A stretch of 64,000 nucleotides of DNA from NCBI GenBank assembly GCA_019186985.1, contig JABARQ010000011.1, positions 124,001 through 188,000 on the forward strand. Direction: 5' to 3'. The stretch is from Prosthecobacter sp. Lineage in GTDB: Bacteria; Verrucomicrobiota; Verrucomicrobiia; Verrucomicrobiales; Verrucomicrobiaceae. This document shows, piece by piece, positions 36,961 through 45,427 of the stretch (position 1 is its first letter; every line of letters begins with the position of its first letter). The notes under the pieces were generated by a model, which saw only the letters and a list, made by a program, of their open reading frames with translations, had not been told where the DNA came from and searched no databases. The position numbers and the translations under genes are program-made.

Positions 36961-37785
36961 TCAGGCGGACTGAAGATACTGCTCCGCCGTCCTGGCTCCG
37001 GCTTCGTAGAAGGCGTGCATCTGCTTTTCCGTGCCGGAAAGCAGGGCGGGGCGTTCATGCCGGGTTGTCAGGACCACGACCTTCTTCCCATGCATTTTTG
37101 CCAGCTTGAGCCGGTATTGCAGAAGCTGTTCGCTGGCGCAGGCATGGGCTTCGGCGGTGAGGCGGACGAGGTTGAAGGGCACGACCGTTGGAGCGTCATC
37201 CCTTGGATGCATCACCCGGTGAAGAATGAGGGTGTCGATTTCAGGATCCTCCAGCCAGGGGTCGATCGGCGTTTCGTGGGCGACTCCGCCGTCAAAGCAA
37301 TCCATGCCGGCGTGCTGGAGCGGCTGAAAAATGGTCGGCACGCAGCAGCTCGCCACCATGGCGCGGGCGAGGGAGCCCTGGGTGAGGAAATGGGTCTGGT
37401 GCGTGGTCAGGTCGCTGACCGCCGCCATGAACCGGGGGCTCAGGTCCTCGATCTTCAGGTCGCCAAAGATGGATTCGAGGAAGGTCACGGCCGCCTCAGG
37501 CTTGAAGAGTCCTGGTTTGCTCTCGGCAAAGGTGCAGCGGATGTACTGGGTCAGCCAGGGGGTCTGCTGGACGAAGGACTGGCGGAAGGCCCAGGAGGTC
37601 ACGATTTCGCGGGACTTTTCCGGCGGCAGGCCGGAAGCATGGAGTCCGGCGGCGATGGCGCCGGCGGAGGAGCCGCCGACCGCGACCGGGCGCAGCCCCA
37701 GTTCGTGCAGCTTTGCAAGGAAACCCGTGTGGGTGGCATAGCCGAGAAAGGAGGCTCCGAGGGAGATGGCGACACGGGAAGACAC
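36961..37785 (-). CDS. Patatin-like phospholipase
   Basis: 274 residues from a GTG at 37785, chosen because the ATG at 37854 would overlap the upstream gene by 56 bp. The catalytic dyad is visible: GGSSAG (S40 in GxSxG) and DCFDGG (aspartate). The usual glycine-rich oxyanion motif near the N-terminus is replaced by SLGASFLGYATHTG, a divergent form. Patatins hydrolyse phospholipids or acylglycerols. It follows the LPG-synthase-type membrane gene by 13 bp in a cluster with ACP and a ketoreductase, which points to lipid remodelling. Confidence 0.85.
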   Translation of the reverse strand: MSSRVAISLGASFLGYATHTGFLAKLHELGLRPVAVGGSSAGAIAAGLHASGLPPEKSREIVTSWAFRQSFVQQTPWLTQYIRCTFAESKPGLFKPEAAVTFLESIFGDLKIEDLSPRFMAAVSDLTTHQTHFLTQGSLARAMVASCCVPTIFQPLQHAGMDCFDGGVAHETPIDPWLEDPEIDTLILHRVMHPRDDAPTVVPFNLVRLTAEAHACASEQLLQYRLKLAKMHGKKVVVLTTRHERPALLSGTEKQMHAFYEAGARTAEQYLQSA

Positions 37786-37798
37786 GGGCGGATCGGAT

Positions 37799-38815
37799 TC
37801 AGGTGTCAGTGGCAAGGGGTTCCGGAGCGGAGGCCGGAGCCAGCAGCCGTGCATCGCCGCCTTTGAGGAAGAGCAGGCCGCCCAGCAGGCCCCAGACGAC
37901 GCCCATGAGCCAGCCGACCAGGGAGGCGGAGACGGCGGTGGCTCCCGGCAGGCCGGCGAGTCCCAGCATCAGCGTTTCAAAGGTTTTTTCCCGGACTCCC
38001 AGACCGGAAACGGAAATCGGCAGTCCTGACACGGTGTCAACGATGGGCATGGCGGTGACCAGGTCCATGACCGGCACGCTGCCACCGACGGCGAAAACGG
38101 CGCAGTAGAAGGAGAGGAAGTGAAATCCGAAGATCAGGACCGACAGCACGGTGGAATAGATCGAACCCCGCCAGTCGCGACGCAGGGCATCGCAGGCCGT
38201 GGCGAAGTTTTTCAGCGGTGCGTAGCCGAGCATCCAGGGCCACTGCTTCTCGCCCCAGTTGTAGAGACGTGGAGTGAAGGAGATGGCGGAGAGGATGACG
38301 AAGATGATGCTGCCGCCCATGAACATCTCAAAGCCCTTGAGGATGGCGCGCACCTCAGGCGTGAAGGTTTCCAGACGATCGGCCAGCATGAGGCGGCAGG
38401 TCAGGAAAAGCAGGCCCAGGCCGAGCATGCCAAGCAGGTGGTCGAGCATGACCGAGACCATGACGGGCAGGCGCCGGGCGCCGGGCTGGCGCATCATGGC
38501 CAGCACGCGGTAGGCGTCGCCGCCGACCACGCCGAGGGAGGTGATGTTGAAGAAGTTGCTGACCAGGGTCACCCGCAGGACCTCCGAGCCGGAAACGGCC
38601 TGCTCCTGGCCCCTGAGCAGCACTTCCCAGCGCAGAGCGGCGAACCAGTTGGAGATGCCCACGGCCGCCAGCCCTGCCAGGGTCCAGGCCCAGTGCTTCT
38701 GCAAGGATGCCAGGTGCGGCACGATGGTTTCGAGAAAGCGGTGCTCACGAAAGATCATCCACAGCAGCACGGTGGTGACTGCCAGCTTCAGCAGGATGGG
38801 CAGCACCTTCTTCAT
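37799..38815 (-). CDS. Lysylphosphatidylglycerol synthase TM-domain (UPF0104) membrane protein
   Basis: 338 residues from ATG 38815 (MKKVLPILLKLAVTT); TTG 38833 is an in-frame alternative. It has about eight hydrophobic helices. The motifs LRWEVLLRGQ, LVSNFFNITSLGVVGGDAYRVL and SGLPISVSGLGVREKTFETLML are hallmarks of the LPG_synthase_TM family (MprF N-terminal half, flippase-like). The soluble aminoacyl-transferase half of MprF is absent. It may move a lipid across the membrane. It lies 20 bp downstream of the ACP gene. Confidence 0.88.
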   Translation of the reverse strand: MKKVLPILLKLAVTTVLLWMIFREHRFLETIVPHLASLQKHWAWTLAGLAAVGISNWFAALRWEVLLRGQEQAVSGSEVLRVTLVSNFFNITSLGVVGGDAYRVLAMMRQPGARRLPVMVSVMLDHLLGMLGLGLLFLTCRLMLADRLETFTPEVRAILKGFEMFMGGSIIFVILSAISFTPRLYNWGEKQWPWMLGYAPLKNFATACDALRRDWRGSIYSTVLSVLIFGFHFLSFYCAVFAVGGSVPVMDLVTAMPIVDTVSGLPISVSGLGVREKTFETLMLGLAGLPGATAVSASLVGWLMGVVWGLLGGLLFLKGGDARLLAPASAPEPLATDT

Positions 38816-38835
38816 GGACGGCAAGACTGGCAAAA

Positions 38836-39090
38836 TCAGGCCAGCCCGGCCTCCTCGATGGCCTTGGCGATGGTGTCCACGCTCTGGAGGATCTCCCGGG
38901 CCCTGGCCTGGTCGCCAATCTTCAGCTTGAAGTGCTTTTCGATCGCCACCACGAGCTGCAGGGCGTCCACGCTGTCGAGCCCGATGCCGCTGGGGCCGAA
39001 GAGAGGGGAGTCGTCTGCGATCTCGTCCACACCCACCTCCAGCATCAGTTCGCTGGCCATCACTTCCTTGATACGCAGACGGAGGTTCAT
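38836..39090 (-). CDS. Acyl carrier protein
   Basis: 84 residues. The phosphopantetheine site is GLDSVDALQL (S40). An acidic helix II and an IL..VDTIAKAIEEAG end are typical. It is not the usual fabD-fabG-acpP-fabF context, so it may be a dedicated carrier for a special lipid. The SDR gene precedes it by 30 bp and the LPG-synthase-type gene follows by 20 bp. Confidence 0.93.
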   Translation of the reverse strand: MNLRLRIKEVMASELMLEVGVDEIADDSPLFGPSGIGLDSVDALQLVVAIEKHFKLKIGDQARAREILQSVDTIAKAIEEAGLA

Positions 39091-39120
39091 TCGATGATTT
39101 CGGGTGCTGAAAAGAGGAGG

Positions 39121-39861
39121 TTAAACGAGGCCCCCGTCGAGCTTGAGGGCCGAGCCAGTCATATAGCTCGCCTCCGGGCTCGCAAGGAAGAAAACCACGG
39201 CTGCGATCTCCTCCGGACGGGCAAAGCGCCGCATCGGGGTTTCACGTCTGACGGCCTTGACCTGCTCCTCGCTCCATCCGGCGGGCAGCGCGCCTTCGAT
39301 GTGCCCGGGGCAGATGGCGTTCACCGTGATGCCCAGGCGCGCCGTTTCCTTGGACAGGCTCTGGGTGAGGCCGAGCACGCCCGCCTTGGCCGCTGCATAG
39401 TTCGCCTGGCCGGCGGGCGAATGCAGGGCGCTGAGGGAGGCCACGTTGATGATGCGTCCCCAGCGCTGGCTCATCATCGGCTTGAGCACGGCCTGACAGC
39501 CATGGAAGACGGCGTTCAGGTTGGCGTCGAGCACTCCCTGCCATTGCTGGGCGGACATGTTCGCCAGCAGGGCGTCCTCGTGATAACCGGCGTTGTTGAC
39601 GAGCACGTTGACGGGGCCGCCCCGGGATTCGATGAGGGCCATGGCGTCCGCCCAGCCTTCGGGCCGGGTGATTTCAAGCGGGCAAAGGTGCGCCCGTCCT
39701 GGAAATGCCGCCACCAGGGCCTCGGCTCGGTCCCGACGCTCACGCACCCCCAGATGGACCTGGCATTCGGGATCCCTTTCCAGGAAATGACGGGCGGTGG
39801 CGTCACCAAGGACACCGTTGGCACCGGTGATGAGGATGCGTCGGCTGGGTGGAGAAGTCAT
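39121..39861 (-). CDS. SDR oxidoreductase, FabG-like 3-oxoacyl-ACP reductase
   Basis: 246 residues, classical short-chain dehydrogenase length. The Rossmann motif ITGANGVLGDATA (11-23), NNAGYHEDALL, the catalytic serine in ASLSALHS, YAAAKAG (Tyr-x3-Lys) and the INPGHIEGALP-like INA-CPGHIEG block are present. Beside an acyl carrier protein, the best guess is NADPH-dependent reduction of a 3-oxoacyl-ACP. It is the first gene of a four-gene minus-strand lipid-type cluster. It is probably not the housekeeping FabG. Confidence 0.88.
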   Translation of the reverse strand: MTSPPSRRILITGANGVLGDATARHFLERDPECQVHLGVRERRDRAEALVAAFPGRAHLCPLEITRPEGWADAMALIESRGGPVNVLVNNAGYHEDALLANMSAQQWQGVLDANLNAVFHGCQAVLKPMMSQRWGRIINVASLSALHSPAGQANYAAAKAGVLGLTQSLSKETARLGITVNAICPGHIEGALPAGWSEEQVKAVRRETPMRRFARPEEIAAVVFFLASPEASYMTGSALKLDGGLV

Positions 39862-39891
39862 GCCGCTGTCTGCTTCGGGTGATTTAAGATG

Positions 39892-41067
39892 TCAAAGGAT
39901 CACACGCAGCAACAGCCCGGCTAGCATTCTTCCAAGCCCGAAGTACCAGTCCATGATTTCGGGACCCCGAAACACCCACAGCAAAGCCCCGCCAGCGAGA
40001 TAAGGTCCAAAGGGAATCTTTTGTCCCCAGTCGCTGAGCTTGAGCAGGCGCAATGCTGTAGGAATCAGGACTCCAAGCACGGATGCTGCCAGAACGGTGA
40101 ACAGGACACATTTCCAGCCGGTGAACGAACCGATCATCATGAGCAGCAGCACGTCGCCAAAACCCATGGCTTCCCGGGGAATCACGATATGGGTAGTGGA
40201 TCCTTCGAGAAAGGTGACGCCTTCGAGCGCAAACTCCTCCAGCTTGCCGTCGCCATGACGGACCTTGAGCTTTTCCATCCACAGTTCGGCCACGACGTTG
40301 TCATAGCTGCGTTCATTGACCTTGAGGGCGGGGGCGGTGATGATCATGCGGTCGCTCGCGCGTGAGAAGATGTCGGCCCATCCGGTTTTTTCCTCACCCA
40401 GGGTCACCACGGGCGGCTGGGTGTCATCGGGCTGCGTCACGCTCCAGGCGGTGGGGAAGTCGAAGCGCAGGCGTTTTCTGCCAAAGGCGAGTTTGCCCAG
40501 CTCCACGACCAGCCAGAGGCCGCCGAGGCCGAGTGCGGCGCTGGCGAGAGAGATCATAAAACCGCGCAGGTGTGTCTCCTCTCCCATCAGGGAAGGCACC
40601 AGGGCAGCTCCCCCCAGGCCGACCACCGTGCCACCGATGGTGATTTCATGCGGCAGGATGAAATGCTCGATGTCGATGAAACTGCCGGCCACCAGCAGGC
40701 TGGCAAAAACCCAGAGCAGGAGCACCTGCGGGCCCCAGTCCTTGATGGCGGCCCAGTCGCCGCCGACCTTCCAGAAAATGCCGTAAAACAGCAGGCCGGT
40801 CAGCAGTTCGACTCCGAAATAGCGCGCCGAGATGCCGCCACCGCAGTTCGCGCAGCGGCCGCGAAGCAGCAGCCAGCTCACCAGCGGAATGTTCTGATAC
40901 CAAGGGATCTTGTACTGGCAGGAAGGACAGAAGGAGCGGCGCGGGTTGTTGACGGAGATGCCGCGCGGCAGGCGGTAGATGACGACGTTCAGGAAGGAGC
41001 CGATGCCCGCGCCCATGAAGAAGCAGAGGAAGTGCAGCAGGGCGTTGAGAAGTTCGTATCGGGACAT
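39892..41067 (-). CDS. Prepilin peptidase (A24 family) with long cytoplasmic insertion
   Basis: 391 residues from ATG 41067 (MSRYELLNALLHFLCFF). It cleaves leader peptides of type IV prepilins and pseudopilins, and may N-methylate them. The N-terminal domain has GSFLNVVIYRLPRG and the four-cysteine zinc site CPSC..CANC. Catalytic aspartates fit FIDIEHFILPHEIT and GFGDVLLLMMIG. Between the membrane helices about 110 extra residues (about 200-310) form a hydrophilic domain absent from standard PilD. No pilus genes are adjacent. Confidence 0.9.
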   Translation of the reverse strand: MSRYELLNALLHFLCFFMGAGIGSFLNVVIYRLPRGISVNNPRRSFCPSCQYKIPWYQNIPLVSWLLLRGRCANCGGGISARYFGVELLTGLLFYGIFWKVGGDWAAIKDWGPQVLLLWVFASLLVAGSFIDIEHFILPHEITIGGTVVGLGGAALVPSLMGEETHLRGFMISLASAALGLGGLWLVVELGKLAFGRKRLRFDFPTAWSVTQPDDTQPPVVTLGEEKTGWADIFSRASDRMIITAPALKVNERSYDNVVAELWMEKLKVRHGDGKLEEFALEGVTFLEGSTTHIVIPREAMGFGDVLLLMMIGSFTGWKCVLFTVLAASVLGVLIPTALRLLKLSDWGQKIPFGPYLAGGALLWVFRGPEIMDWYFGLGRMLAGLLLRVIL

Positions 41068-41134
41068 GCGTGACGATGGGGGGATGCCTGAAAACTTGCC
41101 TTGCGATGCCGGGGAACGGAAGCAAAAAAGTCGA

Positions 41135-41842
41135 ATGTTCGGAAGCAAATTGGGTCTTTGGGGGGCTCACCTGCGAAGGTGCATGCTGGCTTCAGGCATG
41201 GCACTGCTGGCCTCCTGTGCCGTCACGGAACGCCGCAGCGCCATCCAGCATGGCAAGATGGTCGAAAAGGCCTCGCAATATGACCTGGTCGATGTCCGGC
41301 AGGCGGTTCCAGACATTGGGGTCGACCTTCGTTACGCCACGGCGCAGAACGTCACGGGGCATCCGCTGTACCCCCGCCACATGCCCTGCCTGCTGCGCAG
41401 CATGACCGTCGAGCGGTTGAAGCAGGCCCAGGCCAGCCTCCGCGCCCAGGGGTACGGGCTGCGCATCTGGGATGCCTGGCGGCCGCCTGAGGCTCAGGAA
41501 AAGCTGCACGCGCATGGAGGCAGCACGGGCTTGTTTCTCGACCCCAGGACCGGCTGGTCCCGCCACTGTGGAGGAGTTTCCCTGGATGCAACCCTGGTGG
41601 ATGCCGCAGGGCGCGAGCTGAAGATGCCCACGTATTTCGATGAAAACCTGGAGCAGGCCGCCAGTGCACGGGTGGACCCGGACCCGGCGGTGCGTGAGCG
41701 TCTGAGGATTCTGCACGCGGCCATGCGCCGGGCGGGGCTCATCCCGTTGGAGGGCGAGTGGTGGCACTTTGACGACCAGGATCATCTGCATGACCCGGTG
41801 CCGGTGGTCTGGGGCAGGGAGGTGGGTGTTCAGATTGATTGA
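41135..41842 (+). CDS. VanX-like D-alanyl-D-alanine dipeptidase, lipoprotein
   Basis: 235 residues from ATG 41135. A signal with lipobox LLASC (about 24-28) suggests an outer- or inner-membrane lipoprotein. The M15D (VanX/DdpX) zinc peptidase pattern is present: IWDAWRPPEAQ, SRHCGGVSLD (zinc H and D) and EGEWWHFDD (catalytic E, zinc H). These enzymes cut D-Ala-D-Ala, usually for peptidoglycan recycling rather than resistance when no vanHA genes are present. It is divergent from the prepilin peptidase and first in a plus-strand run of four genes. Confidence 0.88.
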   Translation: MFGSKLGLWGAHLRRCMLASGMALLASCAVTERRSAIQHGKMVEKASQYDLVDVRQAVPDIGVDLRYATAQNVTGHPLYPRHMPCLLRSMTVERLKQAQASLRAQGYGLRIWDAWRPPEAQEKLHAHGGSTGLFLDPRTGWSRHCGGVSLDATLVDAAGRELKMPTYFDENLEQAASARVDPDPAVRERLRILHAAMRRAGLIPLEGEWWHFDDQDHLHDPVPVVWGREVGVQID

Positions 41843-41900
41843 AGAGCAGGGTTGCACCTCCGGCGGCGTCAACGTAAAGGCATCGCCGCCCGTCCCCTTC

Positions 41901-43622
41901 ATGACCTGGTTCCGCTCCATGCTCGCCAAACTGCACGCGCTTCAGCAGCGTTCGCGGACATGGCCGTATGCAGGCCGCATCACCTTTTCACTGGCGCTCA
42001 TCGCCATGCTGCTGCTGGTCACCCAGGGGCATCATCTGGACAATCCGGCGGACATCACCGGCTATGACACGCTGGGGGGCAGGCTGGTGGCGGAACAGGG
42101 GGCGGCTCCCGCAGGGCCGGCCCTGCGGTTTGTCTCGGTGGCGCTGCCCTACCTGGATCAATGGATGCTCGTGGGCGGCATCGTCTTCATCACCATCCTC
42201 CTGCGCCAGTGGGGGCATGTGCAGAAGCTGGTGACCCCTTCGTGGGTGGCGGGCGTTTCCGTGGCGCTGTGGGCGGTTTGCAAGGACATGGCCATCCATC
42301 TGGGCGTGGCCCAGGTGACGGAGCTGGGCGAGCCCTTTGCCGAGTTTGCCTACTGGGTGAAGCTGGTGCTGCTGGCCCTGGCCATCCTCAGCCTTCCCGG
42401 CCTGCTGCACTACTATCGGCGCTGCGGCGCGCTGGACCGCTACACGCTGCGCACCTTCCTGGCCCCGCTGGTCTTCTGCTTCATCGCCTTCACCTCGCTC
42501 TGGCTGATCATGGACCTTCTGGACAACATGAAGGACTTCCAGGAGGCCGGAACGCCCATGGGGCGGGTGGTGCTCTTCTACGCCGGCATGCTGCCCTTCA
42601 TCTATGTCTCGGTGATGCCGGCCTCGCTGCTCCTGTCGGTGCTTTACACACTGACCAAGATGTCACGCGCCAATGAAATCGTGGCCATGCTGGGCATTGG
42701 TCGCAGCGTCATCCAGGTGCTGACCCCGGTGCTGACGGCCGCCCTGGTCATCTCCATCACCAGCATGGCCGCCAACTATCACTGGGCTCCGCGCGCCGAA
42801 GGCAACAAGAAGGCGGTGATCCGCGGCTTCGACGCCCGCCAGAAGGACTCCATCCGTGAAGAGGCCCTGCTCTACAAGGACGCCGTCACCCGGCGGCTCT
42901 GGCATGTGGCCTATTTCCCGTTCTCCCTGCAAAGCGGCCGTCTGCGCGGACTCATGGTTCGTGAGCAGGATGCCACGGGCCAGGTCACCCGAGTCATCCA
43001 CGCCGATTCCGCCACCTGGTGGCCCGGCGGCCGCTGGAGTTTTTATGACGGCAAGGAGGTCGATTATGTGAACGGCCGTCCGGCGGTCATCCGTGACTTC
43101 CCCAAGGACGCCCAGGGGCGCTCGCAGCTCGACATCACCACCTTCGAGGAAACTCCCTGGAGCATGATCAGCGACGCCCTCAAGCCGGAGCATCTGGGCG
43201 TGCCGGAGATCATCTCCTACCTCAAGGCCCATCCCCGCGACCCCAGGGAGAAGCTCGCCCCCTTCCGCGCCCACTACCACCACCGGTTCGCCCTCGCCTG
43301 GCAGAGCTTCGCCCTGGCCCTGGTCGCGGCTCCTCTGGGCATCGCCTACTCCCGCCGGGGGGCCGTGGGCGGCATCGCAGGCTCCATCTTCATCTTCTTC
43401 GCCCTGCTGTTCCTGAACAACCTCTGCCTGAACCTCGCCAAGGGCTCCCATGTCGCCGCCTGGCTCAGCTCCTGGATTCCGCATCTTTTGTTCGGCACCC
43501 TGGGGCTGGTCCTGCTGCACTACCGTTCTCAAAACAAGGACCTGCCCCGTCTCTCCCCGGCCAGGCTGCTCGGCTCCGCCAAGGCCAGGGTTGCCCGTCC
43601 GCGCAACCGCCAGGCTGCCTGA
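41901..43622 (+). CDS. LptF/LptG family permease with extra N-terminal membrane domain
   Basis: 573 residues from ATG 41901, against about 360 for standard LptF/LptG. The YjgP/YjgQ domain begins near residue 180: LDRYTLRTFLAPLVFCFIAF, then MLPFIYVSVMPASLLLSVLYTLTKMSRANEIVAM-type helices, a periplasmic beta region and C-terminal helices with AAPLGIAYSRRGAVGGIAGS. These permeases pull lipopolysaccharide from the inner membrane with LptB. The first 175 residues add about four transmembrane helices of unknown role. It lies 58 bp after the VanX-like gene. Confidence 0.88.
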   Translation: MTWFRSMLAKLHALQQRSRTWPYAGRITFSLALIAMLLLVTQGHHLDNPADITGYDTLGGRLVAEQGAAPAGPALRFVSVALPYLDQWMLVGGIVFITILLRQWGHVQKLVTPSWVAGVSVALWAVCKDMAIHLGVAQVTELGEPFAEFAYWVKLVLLALAILSLPGLLHYYRRCGALDRYTLRTFLAPLVFCFIAFTSLWLIMDLLDNMKDFQEAGTPMGRVVLFYAGMLPFIYVSVMPASLLLSVLYTLTKMSRANEIVAMLGIGRSVIQVLTPVLTAALVISITSMAANYHWAPRAEGNKKAVIRGFDARQKDSIREEALLYKDAVTRRLWHVAYFPFSLQSGRLRGLMVREQDATGQVTRVIHADSATWWPGGRWSFYDGKEVDYVNGRPAVIRDFPKDAQGRSQLDITTFEETPWSMISDALKPEHLGVPEIISYLKAHPRDPREKLAPFRAHYHHRFALAWQSFALALVAAPLGIAYSRRGAVGGIAGSIFIFFALLFLNNLCLNLAKGSHVAAWLSSWIPHLLFGTLGLVLLHYRSQNKDLPRLSPARLLGSAKARVARPRNRQAA

Positions 43623-43648
43623 CTTTTCCTGACGTATCTCATCCATCC

Positions 43649-44575
43649 ATGATTCAAAACTGGTCCATCCGTTCCCGAGCCACCCACTGCGCGCTGTCCG
43701 AACGCCCTTTTGAAGAAGGCGAGGTCTTTCACACGGCCATCTACTTCGACCCGGAAGCCAACGGTTATGTGCGCCGCGACGTGGCGATCGATGTCTGGCC
43801 CCAGGAGATCGCCGAGCGCAGGCCCATCGCCTACTGGCGCACCACCTACACGCCGAACGTGGTCGAGGCGAAGCCGGAGGTGACCAGCAAGGAAAGCGCC
43901 ATGGCCCTGCTTCAGCGTTTCATCGAGGAGGATGATCCGATGACGGAGAATGCCCGTTATATCCTGGCCCTCATGCTGGAGCGGAAACGCATCCTCAGCC
44001 CCACCGCCACCAAGGAGGTGGACGGCAACAGGATGCTCTTCTACGAAAACAAAAAGACCGGCGAGGTCTTCATCGTCCGCGACCCCGAACTGCGTCTCGA
44101 TGAACTTGCCGCCGTGCAGGATGAGGTGGCCATGCTTCTCGGTTTCGGAGGGCCTGCGGCGGAGGCTGCCAAGGCCGCCGGCATGAAGTTCACCCCAGAT
44201 GGCAGGCTGGTGAAGGATGGGGAGCCTGAGCCGACGGGTGAAACCGCTCCCAATGAAACCGCCGCTGCAACGGGATCAACGGAACCCCTGCCACAGGAGC
44301 CAGCGTCGGAACCCAGCGCCGAGACGGTTGCGGCCCAAGCCGGCGAAGCACCGGAATCTGCACCGGATTCAGGAACTGAAGAAGCGCCCGTGATCGCTGA
44401 AGAAGTGGCCGCCGATGAATCGCTGTCCGAAGCTGGCGATTCTGCCGAGGTGAATGTCGAAGTGGAGTTCGAGGTCGAAATCCAGAATTCGGAAGAGCCG
44501 GCTCCGGCGGCTGAGGCCGAAACGGAAGCCGCACCTGAAACCGCAGAAACTTCCGGAAACGGTCATGCTGACTGA
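43649..44575 (+). CDS. Conserved protein of unknown function with acidic Ala/Glu-rich tail
   Basis: 308 residues. The first 170 residues are a compact domain (MIQNWSIRSRATHCALSERP, FEEGEVFHTAIYFD, EDDPMTENARYILALMLERKR, MLFYENKKTGEVFIVRDP). I recognise it as a recurring uncharacterised domain in Verrucomicrobia and Planctomycetes but cannot name a function. The remaining 130 residues are low-complexity, rich in Glu, Ala, Pro and Thr and probably disordered. No signal peptide. It overlaps the downstream PHP gene by 11 bp and follows LptG by 26 bp. Confidence 0.6.
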   Translation: MIQNWSIRSRATHCALSERPFEEGEVFHTAIYFDPEANGYVRRDVAIDVWPQEIAERRPIAYWRTTYTPNVVEAKPEVTSKESAMALLQRFIEEDDPMTENARYILALMLERKRILSPTATKEVDGNRMLFYENKKTGEVFIVRDPELRLDELAAVQDEVAMLLGFGGPAAEAAKAAGMKFTPDGRLVKDGEPEPTGETAPNETAAATGSTEPLPQEPASEPSAETVAAQAGEAPESAPDSGTEEAPVIAEEVAADESLSEAGDSAEVNVEVEFEVEIQNSEEPAPAAEAETEAAPETAETSGNGHAD

Positions 44576-45362
44576 TTATCACACGCACACGCCGCTTTGC
44601 CTGCACGCCGAAGGCAATCCGGTGGAGTATGCCCGTCATGCTCAAAAGGTCGGTCTGGCGGAAATCGGCCTCTCGGACCACAACCCGATGCCTGAGTACT
44701 ACGACAACTGGCGCATGGCCTTGTCGGACCTGCCCCGCTACTTTGAACTGGTGAACGAGGCCCGCGAGACGCTGCCGGATTTCCCCATCCGCCTGGCCCT
44801 GGAATGCGACCACCTGGAAGGCCGCGAATCCTGGATCGATCAGACGGCTGCGATGGCCGACTGGGATTACCTCATCGGCAGCGTGCATTACATTCATGAC
44901 GGCATCGCCGTGGATGATCCCAAGCACGTCTCACGCTGGCGTTCTGCCACGGACATCGAGCACATGTGGGGCATGTATTGGAAGTTGTACGAGCAGATGA
45001 TTCGCACGCGGCAGTTTGATTTCCATGCCCATCCCGACCTGGCGAAGCGCTTTGGTCTGCGGCCGGCTGGCGACCTCCGCCGTTATTATGAGCCGGTGAT
45101 TCAGGCGCTGGTGGACACGAACGGCATCCTGGAGGTCAGCACCGCCGGCCTGCGCAAGGACGTGCGCGAGATCTATCCGGCGCGCGAGATGCTGGAGATG
45201 GCCTTTTCCGCCCAGGTGCCGATCGTCATCAACTCCGACGCCCATGTGCCCACGGATGTCGGAGTCGACTTTGACAAGGCGCTGGAGCTGGTTCGCAGTG
45301 TCGGATACACGACCACGGTCCGCTTTGAAAAAAGGCGCCGCAGGATCGTGCCGTTGCCTTGA
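44565..45362 (+). CDS. PHP-family histidinol-phosphatase-like hydrolase
   Basis: 265 residues from ATG 44565, overlapping the preceding gene by 11 bp in another frame. The PHP metal site is visible: DYHTHTPLC (4-12), SDHNPMP, ECDH, GSVHYI, FDFHAHPDL and INSDAHVP. The HisK/HisJ-type histidinol-phosphatase group is closest, so removal of phosphate from L-histidinol phosphate is likely. No his genes are adjacent, so another phosphoester is possible. Confidence 0.85.
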   Translation: MLTDYHTHTPLCLHAEGNPVEYARHAQKVGLAEIGLSDHNPMPEYYDNWRMALSDLPRYFELVNEARETLPDFPIRLALECDHLEGRESWIDQTAAMADWDYLIGSVHYIHDGIAVDDPKHVSRWRSATDIEHMWGMYWKLYEQMIRTRQFDFHAHPDLAKRFGLRPAGDLRRYYEPVIQALVDTNGILEVSTAGLRKDVREIYPAREMLEMAFSAQVPIVINSDAHVPTDVGVDFDKALELVRSVGYTTTVRFEKRRRRIVPLP

Positions 45363-45383
45363 GGATGGCGGCGGCCTGGGGCG

Positions 45384-45415
45384 GCCTTGGGGCTCGTGCC
45401 AAGGCGCGGCTTTTT
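45384..45415 (+). terminator. Possible terminator between convergent genes
   Basis: GCCTTGG (45384-45390) and CCAAGGC (45399-45405) form a 7-bp stem with an 8-nt loop; GCGGC then TTTTT follow. The T-tract is displaced 5 nt from the stem, so strength is uncertain. Confidence 0.4.
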
Positions 45416-45427
45416 AAGTCAGCAGCT

